Below the pieces are notes generated by a model that did no database searches, had not been told where the DNA came from, and saw only the letters and a program-made list of their open reading frames with translations. A stretch of 64,000 nucleotides of DNA from Smallanthus sonchifolius. Lineage: Eukaryota; Streptophyta; Magnoliopsida; Asterales; Asteraceae. Of the stretch, positions 22,901 to 34,269 are shown one piece after another (position 1 is the first letter of the stretch; each line of letters begins with the position of its first letter). Made by a program: the position numbers and the translations under genes. Where the stretch lies: assembly GCA_023525975.1 (NCBI GenBank), contig CM042023.1, positions 16,603,501 to 16,667,500 of the forward strand, in the 5' to 3' direction.

Positions 22901-23280
22901 AATGCAAACGAATTTGAAGACTCCAAGGTATGAGCAGTAGCTGTAGAATCCAACGGCTCCTCCAACTCGGACGCCTCCGTGTTAGGTTCTTCACCCACGG
23001 TATCAAATGCAAACGAACTCGAAGCCACCAAGGTGTTCTCATGCTCGATATCCCCATTAATCAACTCTTCTTCCCCTATACCTACTTTCCCCAAATCTTC
23101 AACTCCTCCAACATCACTGATACCTAAATTAGCAAAAGCTTTAGCTTCATCAAACCCCAGCCCATCAGCTAGGTTGGTTGGTTCTGATAATGAAGTGACC
23201 TTATAATCATCATCATTGACTAATTTATCAAAGAAATCTTCATCAGTATCCTCCACTTGGAATGGAGGATTTGAAGCCAT
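13985..23280 (-). CDS. SEC16: SEC16-type COPII coat assembly protein
   Basis: Scaffold that organises ER exit sites and COPII coat assembly. Coding exons on the minus strand: 21394-23280, 20993-21295, 19703-19819, 19473-19595, 19139-19312, 18811-18942, 18601-18735, 15711-15838, 15513-15621, 15113-15442, 14896-15036, 14497-14795, 13985-14408. All junctions are GT-AG and phases agree, giving 4302 bp and 1433 residues, near plant SEC16A/B (about 1350). The start MASNPPFQVEDTDEDFFDKL is the plant family signature. Residues about 1-600 are acidic and Q/S/G-rich, with two PGWxYDxNTxxW motifs (about 265 and 350). The central conserved domain starts near FGFGGKLIVMKD (about 608) and runs to about 1040, including GQLWGPALVLAAQLGDQ. 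The tail includes the conserved KFYYDEKLKRWVEEG. Intron 7 holds an LTR element (15902-18453). Confidence 0.95.
15902..16193 (+). repeat. 5' LTR of the SEC16 intronic element
   Basis: TG...CA-bounded, 292 bp. It is followed by two bases and the primer-binding site. Confidence 0.92.
18162..18453 (+). repeat. 3' LTR of the SEC16 intronic element
   Basis: Same length as the 5' LTR, with five single-base differences. Confidence 0.92.
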
Positions 23281-23660
23281 CTATAGCTCTCAAAACCTAA
23301 CCCTAAAAGCCTGTGCCGATCTCAATCGAGTCCAAAACTTGGGGGGCAAAACTGGAGCTAACACGGTTACAGATCGGAACAAAACTCCTAAAATTGAGAT
23401 GTAATATCTAGGGTTTTACGGATCACCAAACCAAAATTTAGGAAACGGATAACTGAATCATGAGATATGGAAAGCAAAAGTATACCTTTGAACTCTTCAC
23501 GCATCAAAGTTGAACAAATTGATCCCCGAAAGTCAACAATTGATCACGCGATTATGAAAATTACCATTACGTATAGATAGAGAGAGGAGACAAGCCCTCG
23601 ATTTCCAAGCAGGTGAGTCGACCAACGTGAACGTGTGGAGGAATAATATTATAGAGGGCT
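23281..23660 (-). promoter_or_regulatory. SEC16 5' UTR and proximal upstream region
   Basis: On the minus strand a good donor, TTCAAAG|GTATAC, lies at 23486/23485. Acceptors such as GCTCCAG near 23353 lie closer to the ATG, suggesting a 5' UTR intron. The exact acceptor and the transcription start cannot be set from sequence alone. Confidence 0.45.
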
Positions 23661-24974
23661 GGATCGAGAATAACTGTATAATGGTTATATTATTTAATAT
23701 TTAATTTAATTTAATTAATGCTCGTATATTAAGATTAACTAGTTTGAGTTTTAAAAAGATTAAAGGGTTGTTAATGCTGATTGATATTTGTGGGTGGATA
23801 TCCAATCTTGTATTGGAAATATGATACGGTTTAAATTTTGATTAATTATTTATAAATCGAAAATATCTACACATTTGCATATCAACTAAAGTTGTGACAT
23901 ATGATATCTATACTTTTTTGAAGAAAAAAAAAAAGTCTTTTAGTTTGAATTTATTGTTGTATTGTAAACCATAATAACTAGTGTTGATACACTGCGCGTT
24001 GCGGCGGATGACGCGTCGCAACGACTCAGTTGTGAAAATCGAGCTGAAACATAGATAAAAATAGTCATGTCACAACGGTATATTATGAAGTAAAGCATCC
24101 AAAATCACACACAAAATGCACACTAAAGGTTAACCGGTTGGACCGACCAGACCGGTTTGAAAAGCGGATGACATTTTAATAAATGGTACCCTTTAATAAA
24201 ATTAGTTTTTTTTAATATAAAAACAAAAGATACTATACAACTGAATAAGATTAACTATTCTATTTTAAAATAATAAAAGGCGTTATAGATACAGAAAAGA
24301 CAACAAATTAAATAATAATTATTATTTATGGTTAATAAAATAATAGAAAATAAAGAAATTATAGTGTCATGAGACATGAAAAGAAAAGACGGAGAATCAA
24401 AGTAAAAGATTTCGTGATAACTCTCTTATCCTATTACCGTCTTTATTCTCTAGTCCATCTCTCTTCATTTTCGCTCTTTTTTTCAGGAAACATCAGTGAC
24501 ACCATCATAATAACGTCGGTGAGCAGGTCGACTTAACAAATGGAAGCTGCAATGCTCATTTTTATAACATGACACATCTGTCCACAAAAAATGATCACAC
24601 TCTCACTTGAAATGGTCTCCGAGAAACTACTTTGTTAACCGTGTTTTTTATGTTCTTAAGTAATTTCTTCAAAACATATATCTTTACATAATTAAACTAA
24701 CAACATAAATAATAAAGAAATATATTTTAGATTATCTTTTTAATATTTCCGTCATATTTTTTTATAATGATGCACAAAAGACAAAAAAGGTTAAAGGAAA
24801 AAAGAGAGAGTAAAACTATGGTTTTTGAATTATTTTTTATTTTTTATTTTTTGAAAAATCACATCAAGAATTATAAAATGATAATAAATGAGAAGATTAG
24901 AAAATGGAAAGTCCATTTACTGCAAATTTGAACCTCTTTATGTCAATTTTTATGATTTTTTCAATTTTTTAATA
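23661..24974. other. AT-rich intergenic sequence upstream of SEC16
   Basis: No gene seen. At 23978-23981 a CTAG followed by TGTTGATACACTGCGCGTTG resembles a minus-strand Helitron 3' end with a decayed GC hairpin; its 5' end was not found. The rest is AT-rich and featureless. Confidence 0.45.
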
Positions 24975-25406
24975 TCTATACTATATAATAAATAAAGGTT
25001 TTTTCATGTCACGTGTCGCCTTCATATTCATTATCATTATTTTTTTTTCCGCACATCTCTCTTATTAAATACACTTCTATCTTTTATTAATAATATATTT
25101 TTAAAGAAAATACTAATTATATTAATAAAACACATTTATTTTAAATTATCCCTTATTATAAGAAACTTTGAAATCTAATTATGTAATTTTTATTTTCAAT
25201 CAAATAGTAATGAAAGTCAAATTACATTAAATAGTAATTACTGTATTTTCGAAACTCAATTATATATTAATTTTTACATAGTTTGAATTTTGTTTCTATT
25301 CTTAGTATATGTAATACATTTTTACACATGTAAAATATATACACATTTAAGAATTTTACGTATTGATATTTTTCATCTCGCGTGTAGACACGGGTTCTAA
25401 GCTTAG
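24975..25406 (+). mobile_element. Helitron, 432 bp (non-autonomous)
   Basis: Starts TCTATACTATATAATAAATA after an A. It ends in a hairpin CGTGTAGACACG followed by GGTTCTAAGCTTAG and T. It aligns over most of its length with the reverse complement of 46602-47018, including ATGTCACGTGTCGCC near the 5' end. The last bases read CTTAG rather than CTAG, a one-base change. No Rep/helicase is encoded. Confidence 0.8.
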
Positions 25407-25469
25407 TATATAAATAAACAAATGAATCATATAGCTTATTATTTTGTTACAGCTTACGAACATATAAAC

Positions 25470-25582
25470 TTCTCTCTTTCTCTCACACACACTCACCACC
25501 ACCAACACTTCCCCACCCCTCTCTCTCTCTCCTTCTCTCTCCTCTCTCTCTCTCTCCCTCTCTATCTCCTCTCTCTCTCTGT
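25470..25582. repeat. (CT)n-rich microsatellite
   Basis: Pyrimidine-only stretch of CTCTCT with CCA breaks. It adjoins the end of the gypsy array and obscures any target duplication there. Confidence 0.85.
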
Positions 25583-25586
25583 ACAT

Positions 25587-26166
25587 CCCCAAATTTAACT
25601 TCCGGGCTAAACCCGAGGGGCATGACTCGAGAGTATCTTTACCATTGAATTACTTTGAATGACCACTAAATGGTTTTCGAAATACCTGTTTTATGCATGA
25701 CACAAACGAGTCCAAAATAAAGTTTGACATGGTCCAAAGTAACAGTGCGGAAGCAATGTTTAAATGTTTACAACATTTGAAAATAAGGATGATAAAATAT
25801 TGTTTATCAAAATAAGATGCCATGCATGATGAGTGTGTGACTCCAATGGGTGCATCCTAGCCACATATCCTATGCATTCAACGACCTGAGATAAACATGC
25901 TAAAATGAGTCAACATAATGTTGGTGAGTTCGCATTTTATATGTAATGGAAATCATATCATTATATGTTTTGGAAAATCATATATTGACAATGCATGGAA
26001 AAGCATATGTTGAAAATGCATGGAAAAGCATATGTACTCTACACAATCATTGTTGATCAGACAAAACCAAAAATTATCATAAGTCCGCCAACCGAAGCTC
26101 AACTGTAGCCACTGAAAAAGGAAAAGGATGTCGTTCGCCTCTATATGCCTTGCACATAAATGGATT
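25587..26166 (-). repeat. gypsy LTR 3, last 580 bp only
   Basis: Collinear with 35114-35699. The outermost bases differ from LTR 1 (GATGTAC against GGTGTCA), so the exact end is uncertain. Confidence 0.75.
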
Positions 26167-26886
26167 AAAAGACCTTGAAGAACTACCTTCGCACTTTCTC
26201 TTGTTATCAGCAGGTTTGTCAATGAGTCCCTGACGAACGGCCTGGGACATCAGGTTGTGTGCCAATCGGATTGCTTGCTGGATTGTTGTAGGTTCAGAAG
26301 ATGATACCATACCCAGGAATTGCGGGGCCAGTCCCCACAGATAACTCTCAATACGCTTCTCTTCGGGTGTTACCATATAAGGAAACAATCCTGCCAAATC
26401 ATGAAATTTCGACGTATAATCCACCACATCCGGTCCATTCATTTTCAGGTTCCAGAACTTTTCCTCGAGATCCTAGATCTCGATTCGTGTACAGTACTCA
26501 TCCCTTAACAACTTCTTGAAGTCTGCCCATGGCATAGCATTCGCTGCTTCCAAGCCCATCGCTTGGACATTAGATTTCCAACAGGTGAGGGCTTGTCCCT
26601 AAAAAGTACTTGTCACGAATTTCACCTTTGAAGTTTCCGGACAGTTGCACATCTCGAAAGTATACTCTACTTTCTCAATCCATCGTACCAAGTTAACTGC
26701 TCCATCCCGCCCATTGAAAGAGAGCGGTTTGAAGTCAAGGAAAAGCTTGTAGGTGCATACTGGGGGATTTTGTCCTTGTCCTCTTGCATTCTGGTTGTTC
26801 GGTAAGGCTGCTACAGCTGCAGCTACTCTTTGGTTAATCAGGGCCTCCATCTGTGCTGTCGTCATTGTTGCTTGGCGGGGCGGCAA
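26161..26886 (-). pseudogene. gypsy gag fragment (unit 2)
   Basis: Same MPPRQATMTTAQ start as unit 1. A downstream piece (reading KFHDLAGLFPYMVTPEEKRI) preserves the capsid end. The sequence breaks off at GGATTAA near 26163 and joins LTR sequence matching 35690-35700. Confidence 0.75.
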
Positions 26887-27212
26887 GTCTCTTCATATTA
26901 TAATGTTAGCAAAAGTTAGATTATATGTAACATACAACCAACACATGTACGCAAAATAACACATCACGCCACCAATCAACCACAAAATATAAAAAGATAA
27001 TAAACTTGATAAAATAGATTGTAAGTGGTACAAAATATTCCAGGAGTCTCCACTCCTAAAAAATGAGAACAAGTTTAATACTTCAAATATCATGTGGGCA
27101 CAGCCCGCCCAACATAGGATGAATAATGAATCTAAGAGAACCATCCTCTAAAAAGGACGAATGCGAGCAACATCGTGTTCACGATGGTGAGAGCTGCAAA
27201 TGAATTCAGACT

Positions 27213-27917
27213 CTAGTCGGCCCGCTCATTCTGCTGCTCTGCTGCGATCACCTCATGCTCTACCGCTGTCAGTCGTGTCTCTCCTACGGAAACTCGTCCA
27301 TGTAGCCTCCTTAATGCTGAGTCAGCAAGGTCCACTACTCTCTGAAGCTGCACCAGACGATCATCTAGTGCCTCCATGACAGCATCCGAGTCCTCGTTAG
27401 TGCTCTCGTTTAGTTGTGCTTCTGGGTCCTGGTGTGGCTCGCTCCTATCAGTGCTAGGTGGTATGGTCGGCTCAGTAGGCCCCACTTCTTGGGGCCTAAC
27501 CTGACGGGAAGATTCCCCAATCTCTAGTTGATTCAAAAGGCAGTGCCTATTGGGTAACAACTCAGTGTAAGTAGGAGAAAGGGCCCGCTTTTTGGGCAGC
27601 AGTACGGTCTTGAGAGCTGTTCTGCGGCGCGCAAATCCCATGAAGTTGACCCAATCGTTGCATAGCGGTGCAGGGCTGGGCAACCGAGGAGGGGAAGGGG
27701 TAGGTGGTCGTACCTCCTCACTGCTAGTCTCCTCCCCATAGGCGATTGAGTACGGCACAGTCTCTCTTGAGTCGGTGTCGGAGTTTGCTCCTTCCGCGTC
27801 TCCCACTGGTTCCTCTTCCGACTCCTCCTCTGGTTCCGATTCTGAGACTTATTCTGCCTCTTCCTCGTGTGGCATGGCTGGGGGAAATGGTGCGTTTCCT
27901 GAGTTTGCTGACGACAT
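27213..27917 (-). pseudogene. gypsy leader ORF (unit 2)
   Basis: Copy of 34270-34963. It has an early TAA near 27850, after which 197 codons are open, ending RLTAVEHEVIAAEQQNERAD before a TAG. The carboxy-terminal third has a heptad-like L/V pattern suggesting a coiled coil. Confidence 0.6.
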
Positions 27918-27971
27918 GTTCCTGGTCAACCATAATTTCTAACTTACGTGAGTATTCTAAGTGTATGTGAG

Positions 27972-29512
27972 AATAATGTTCACTACACTAGTTTCATGCT
28001 TTGAATACACCCAAACACCAAGTTTTCATACATGTAAAAAAATAAAGTTTCTAAAAATAGAAAACGAGCCTAAAAGCATCATGGACATGTGATTTTACCG
28101 AAAAAAAAATCATACAATCTCTATATCTAGTGTTTAAACATCATTTCCTCCAAACAAATCACATCATAACTTCTTTTAAAAAAACCCGAAAATTAAAGTT
28201 ACTATAAATAGAACCGAGCATGAAATCTCATATGACCAAAAGTTCTAGTTAACAAATCTACACATATTATCCATTCTTTATGCATATCTAATCATTTTCC
28301 ATCATCAAATCACCCTAAACATGGCATCTATCATGAAACCCAAAATTAAAGTTTCATAAAATAGTAAAACCGAGCATGCATGTATCATCCAACACTTTTG
28401 ACAACAATGTTTGCATATATTCTTCATCTACAACTATTACTACAACATAATCCACCATCAAATCAACAAAATCTCATCATCTAACACATGCACATATAAT
28501 AAAGTTTCCTTAAATGGAAACCGAGCGTTTCCTTTAATAATCAATGGCTAATCTTTCATAAAAATGGGTTTTCTTTGGATGCATATTCATATGAACATGA
28601 AGATGAAAAAGATGGAGGAAATGGTTCTAGGTTCTTACCAAACTCGAAAATGTGGTGGAATGATGGATGAATCTTCTTGCTAAACTTGAAAATCTTGATC
28701 TTGGAAGCTTGGATTGATGAAGGAAAGATCAAAACAACAAAAAAAAAATGAAGATAATGGTGGTGGTGGTGGTTTCGGCCGAAAAAGGGAGGAGGAGGGA
28801 GATAGAGTGTGTGGTGAAGTGTGGAGGTGGAAATGGTGGGGGTTGGGGGGTATTTATAGTGTCATTTGACTCCGGGTAGTGGAAAACGAATAGTCACCGA
28901 TTTATTGACGGAAATCCCGAATAGGTATGAACGAAATTATTTAAAAATAATTTGGCTCATATCGGTATGATTAAAATATAAAATTTTCAGATTTTTATTT
29001 GGAAATTTCAGTACATACTGCAGACTGGCCGGACAGCGTTAAAACAGAAAGTTTCTCAGAAAATTCTCGAAACATTCAAAGAGTCTTAGAATAACATATC
29101 ACAGTACTACATGTAATTTGTGCACACCAAATATATGTCTAAGTGTTTGCTTAGAATTATGGACCTAGCTAGTGCATACTGCGTGTCTACCAGACTGTGC
29201 TGAAAATAAAGTATTTCCATAAATCACCGAAAAGTTCATGTATGCATGATTAATTAAATCACAGTGTAACATATAACTTTCACACACAGATTATATGACT
29301 AGGTATTTGTTTTAAATTATCACCAATGGTCGTGATGTAGGACCCGTGTTTGACCGGGTAATCTTCCGGATTACCTTCGCGTGTAAACGGATTGACTTGC
29401 TAAGTATGAAATGGACTTAATTACTATAAAATTAAGTGTGATGCATGTCTAATAATGTAATATGTATCTCAGTCGGGAATGGATATCAACCTGAAATTTT
29501 CCGGGTGTCACA
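27972..29512 (-). repeat. gypsy LTR 2, 5' half only
   Basis: Begins TGTGACACCCGG on the minus strand and is collinear with 36681-38262. It then stops abruptly at about 27975 and joins leader sequence across a few shared bases (GAATA/AAT). Confidence 0.8.
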
Positions 29513-29547
29513 TTATCCCCCGGTTTAAAGGAATTTCGTCCCGAAAT

Positions 29548-29817
29548 TCAGCTTGCCGTTATAGCTGATGGTGTGGTCTGAAACAAGTGTGGGTGCTTGC
29601 GCTTCATCTGATCTTCGCGCTCCCATGTGAACTCTGGTCTGCGTCTGGAATTCCATCGGACCTTAACTATCGGAATGCGACTTTGTTTCAGTTGCTTAAC
29701 CTCGCGGTCCATGATTTCCACATGTTCTTCGACGAAATGTAGTTGTTCGTCGATTTGTACCTTCTCGAGAGGTATCGTCAGTGTCTCATCGTGTAGACAC
29801 TTCTTTAGGTTGGACAC
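29548..29817 (-). pseudogene. gypsy chromodomain end of pol
   Basis: EEHVEIMDREVKQLKQSRIP followed by VKVRWNSRRRPEFTWEREDQ is the chromodomain typical of plant chromoviruses of the Tekay type. It lies just before the polypurine tract (29513-29526) and the next LTR. Confidence 0.85.
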
Positions 29818-29989
29818 ATGGAATACATTGTGGATATTCTGTAGCTCTTCCGGTAGGTTGAGTCCGTAGGCAACAGGGCCAGTCCTTTGTAGGATCTTGA
29901 ATGATCCTATGTAGCGGGGGTTCAGTTTCCCACGTTTGGCAAATCGGTTACTCCTTTACAAGGTGCAACTTTCAGTAACACTTTGTCAC

Positions 29990-30741
29990 CTACTTGAAAC
30001 TCCACTGTTTACGCTTTTGATCAGCGTAGCTTTTCTGTCTATCTTGGGTGGATTTTAGTCTATCTCGGATTTTGAAAATTTTCTCGGTGGTCTCGTGGAC
30101 AAGCTCTGGTCCAGTGAGTTGACTATCTCTGACTTCAGCCCAACAGAGTGGTGATATGCACTTTCTTCCATAAAGTGCTTCAATTGGTGCCACCTTGATA
30201 CTCGTGTGGTAGCTGTTGTTGTATGAAAATTCAACCAATGGTAGGTGAGTATCCCAGTTGTTGCCAAAATCTATCGCACAAGCTCTTAATATATCTTCTA
30301 GTGTTTGGATGGTTCGTTCACTTTGACCATCTGTTTGTGGGTGATAGGCAGTGCTCAAATCCATGCGTGTTCCCAACGCTTCTTGTAATGATTGCAAGAA
30401 TCGGGAAGAAAATGACTATCCCTATCTGAGATGATGGAGATCGGCACTCCATGCCTTGAAACTACTTCCTTTAGGTAAAGTCGGGTCAACTTCTTCATTT
30501 TGTCATTTTCTTTGATTGGAAGGAAGTGTGCGGATTTGGTTAAACGGTCAACGATCACCCAGATGGTGTTGTATCCGCTCGGGGTTTTGGGTAACTTCGT
30601 GACGAAGTCCATTGAAATTTTCTCCCATTTCCATTGTGGAATTTTCGGCTGCTGTAGTAACCCTGATGGTTTCTGGTATTCCGTCTTAACATTAGCGCAG
30701 GTTAGACATTTTCCGACATATGTGTCAATCTCGGCTTTCAT
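29990..30741 (-). pseudogene. gypsy integrase core
   Basis: Two overlapping open pieces. The first reads the end of the HHCC finger, CLTCANVKTEYQKPSGLLQ, then MDFVTKLPKT with the first catalytic aspartate. The second reads TAYHPQTDGQSERTIQTLED, with the catalytic glutamate. A frameshift near 30370 separates them. Confidence 0.85.
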
Positions 30742-30790
30742 GTTTGGCCACCAATAGTTTGTCTTGAGGTCTTAATACATTTTGTCAGAA

Positions 30791-31348
30791 CTAGGGTGAA
30801 TTGAATACCTTGTGTGCCTCATCCATCACTAAGTCTCTTAAGATCCCATGGTTCAGTACCCATATCCGTTCCATGTAGTGACGCACATCATCGGATTTGA
30901 TCTCAAATAGTTTCTCCATGCCTCGTAGGCCTTCATTTTCCAAATTTTCCTCTTTGGGAGCCTTGAGTTTAGCGTCACGTGTCTGGATAGGTAGATTCGT
31001 ATGGATTGTCAAGGTTAATGCTCGCACTCGACGTGGTTTGAGTTGTTCTTTCCTACTTAGGGCATCAACAACTACGTTTGCCTTTCCCGGATGGTAACGG
31101 ATTGTGCAGTCGTAATCATTAAGCAATTCGACCCATCTGCGTTGTCGCATGTTCAACTCCTTTTGATCAAAGATGTGTTGGAGACTTTTGTGGCCATTGA
31201 AAATCATACATTTGGTACCATACAGGTAGTGTCTCCAAATTTTGAGTGCAAAAACCACGGCTCCCAATTCCAAGTCATGGATGATGTAGTTCTTTTCGTG
31301 CACTTTGAGTTGTCGTGAAGCATATGTGATAACCTTCTCTCTTTGCAT
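30791..31348 (-). pseudogene. gypsy RNase H region
   Basis: REKVITYASRQLKVHEKNY and HDLELGAVVFALKIWRHYLY are the RNase H core; the continuation WVELLNDYDCTIRYHPGKAN reaches the connection to integrase. It ends at a stop short of the integrase zinc finger. Confidence 0.85.
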
Positions 31349-32512
31349 CAGTACGCAACCGAGTCCTTAGTGTGACGCATCACAGTAGACTACGAAGTCG
31401 TCGTTTCCTTCAGGTAGTGCTAAGATCGGTGCGTTGTAAAGTTTTTCTTGAGTAACTGAAATGCTTCTTCAGTTCTTTCATTCCAATCATACTTCACGTC
31501 TTTCTACGTCAAAGAAGTCAATGGTTTTGCAATCTTTGAAAATTTTTCGATAAACCATCTGTAATATCCAGCAAGTCCAAAAAATTGACGTATTTGGGTT
31601 GCGGTTTTGGGTGTTCGCTAGTTTCTTATTGCTTCAATCTTGGTTGGGTCAATGTGTAAGCCCATGTCGTTTACCACGTGACCTAGGAAATGCACTTCTC
31701 GGATCCAGAAGTCGCACTTTGAAAACTTAGCGTACATCTTCTCGGTTTTCAATAACTCTAGAATGAGTCTTAGATGTTCATCGTGTTCCTCCTCGCTGCG
31801 AAGATCAAGATGTCGTCAATGAACATAATAACAAACTTATCTAGGTAGGGTTTGCACACACGGTTCATAAGGTCCATAAACACTGCGGGTGATTGGTCAA
31901 ACCGAATGGCATAACCAAAAACTCGTAGTGTCCATATCGAGTTCTGAATGTCGTCTTGTGTATGTCCTCCTCTTAGATTCTCAGCTGATGATAACCTAAC
32001 CGTAAGTCAATCTTGAAGTAATAACTCGATCCTTGTAGTTGGCCGAACAAATTGTCTATTCTAGGTAGATGGTATCGGTTCTTGATGGTTACCTTGTTCA
32101 ATTCCCTTTAGTCGATGCACATACGAAATGATCCGTCTTTCTTTTTAACAAATAAGACAGGTGCTCCCCAAGGCGAATGACTTGGTCAGATAAATCCTTT
32201 ATCTAGCAACTCCTGTAGTTGGTTTGATAATTCTTGCATTTCTGACGGCGCCAGTCGGTACGGTGACCGCGCTATCGGGGTAGCTCCTGGGGTAAGGTCG
32301 ATTCGGAATTCGACTTGTCACTGTGGTGGGAGTCCTGGTAAGTCTTCAGGGAATATTTCAGGAAAATCACGAACAACTGGTATGTCCACGACCTTCCTTT
32401 CTTCTATCCGGTTCTCCGTTACATGTGCTAAGATGGCATAGTATCCTTTCCGTTGATACTTCTACACTTTCATACATGAGATGATATTCAGAGGAATCCT
32501 GCTCCTTTCTCC
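31349..32512 (-). pseudogene. gypsy reverse transcriptase, degraded
   Basis: No long open frame, but the minus strand still reads the catalytic box VIMFIDDILI near 31800-31830 and HFLGHVVNDMGLHIDP near 31640-31690. Several stops and frameshifts are present. Confidence 0.75.
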
Positions 32513-33277
32513 TTATATTACAAGTGTTTCTCCATCTAGTAGGGGTAATATGATAATATTTTCGCGGCATACATTCTCCGCTCCATTCTTGGACATCCAG
32601 TCCATACCGATAATCACGTCAAAACTCCCTAGTTTAACGGATAACAGATCTATTTCGAAGGAATGATTAGCTAATTCTAGGACACAGGTTTTAATTAATA
32701 TACCGTCAGCTAGTTCTACGGTATACTCGTTATCTAGAATGGTAGGTTCGATACCAAGTAATGGACTAAACTCATTAGATACGAAGCCTCTTTCAGCACC
32801 AGTATCAAATAACATAGATGCATAATGGTTGTTTATAAGGAACGTACCCGTGACGGTGTCGGGGTTCTGTTTGTCTTCTCCTGCTCTAATCACAAAAGCT
32901 CGCCCTTTGGCGTTGTTGTTGTTTTTTCCTGGCTTCGTGTTCTTTGGGCAATCCTTTAAAAAATGTCCATTTTGCCCACAAGTGTAACAATCACGGGTTA
33001 CTCCAGTGTTTGGAACTGGTTCTCTCACTCTACAATCCTTGGCCACATGGCCAATCCTCTTGCATTTCTGGCACCTTGCTTCCTCACAAGTGTCGTTGTG
33101 GTGAAAATTGCATCGATTGCACTTTGGTAGGGTTCCCGTGTAAGCTCTCCTCGGCTTATTGTCAGCAACTGCGTTGTAGGCTCGGGTAGTTTCTTGCCTT
33201 TTCTGTGGTGGTGGCGGATTAAATGACCTTGAAGAAACTACCTTCACACTTTCTCTTGTTATCAGCAGGTTTGTCAA
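32513..33277 (-). pseudogene. gypsy gag zinc knuckles and aspartic protease
   Basis: Open for about 250 codons. Knuckles CQKCKRIGHVAKDC and CYTCGQNGHFLKDC are intact C-x2-C-x4-H-x4-C. The protease active site is MLFDTGAERGFVS, followed by the flap-side DVIIGMDWM. It continues into a degraded reverse transcriptase. Confidence 0.85.
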
Positions 33278-33941
33278 TGAGTCCCTAACGAACGGCCTGG
33301 GATGTCAGGTTGTGAGCCAATCGGATTGCTTGCTGTATTGTTGTAGGTTCAGAAGATGATACCATACCCTAGATTTGCGGGGCCAGTCCCCACAGATAAC
33401 GCTTAATACGCTTCTCTTCGGGTGTTACCATATGAGGACACAATCCTGCCAAATCATGAAATTTCGACGTGTAATCCACCACATCCGGTCCATTCATTTT
33501 CAGGTTCCAGAACCTTTCCTTGAGATCCTGGATCTCGTTTCATGTACAGTACTCATCCCTTAACAGCTTCTTGAAGTCTACCCATGGCATAGCAATCGCT
33601 GCTTCCAAGCCCATCGCTTGGACATTGGATTTCCACCAGGTGAGGGCTTGTCCCTCAAAAGTTCATGTCGCGAATTTCACCTTTGAAGTTTCCGGACAGT
33701 TTCACATCTCGAAAGTAGACTTTACTCTCTCAATCCACCGTACCAAGTTAACTGCTCCATCCCGCCCATTGAAAGAGAGCGGTTTGCAGTCAAGGAAAAG
33801 CTTGTAGGTGCATACTGGGGGATTTTGTCCTTGTCCTCTTGCATTCTGGTTGTTCGGTAAGGCTGCTATAGCTGCAGCTACTCTTTGGTTAATCAGGGCC
33901 TCCGTCTGTGCTGTCGTCATTGTTGCTTGGCGGGGCGGCAA
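33270..33941 (-). pseudogene. gypsy gag capsid region (unit 1)
   Basis: MPPRQATMTTAQTEALINQR, then LSFNGRDGAVNLVRWIERV, the usual opening of the plant gypsy gag capsid (retrotrans_gag) domain. The frame breaks after the FEM near 33702 and the rest to the zinc knuckles is littered with stops. Confidence 0.8.
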
Positions 33942-34269
33942 GTCTCTTCATATTATAATGTTAGCAAAAGTTAGATTATATGTAACATACAACCAACACA
34001 TGTACGCAAAATAACACATCACGTCACCAATCATCCACAAAATATAAAAAGATAATAAACTTGATAAAATAGATTGTAAGTGGTACAAAATATTCCAGGA
34101 GTCTCCGCTCCTCAAAAATGAGAACAAGTTTAATACTTCAAATATCATGTGGGTACAGCCCGCCCACAATAGGCTGAATGGTGAATCTAAGAGAACCATC
34201 CTCTAAAAAGAACGAATGCGAGCAACATCGTGTTCACGATGGTGAGAGCTGCAAATGAATTCAGACGCT

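Noticed and set aside
22417..22917. 166-codon plus-strand open frame
   Set aside because: Antisense shadow of SEC16 exon 1.
25356..25592. 78-codon R/E-rich minus-strand open frame
   Set aside because: Translation of the CT microsatellite; low-complexity artefact.
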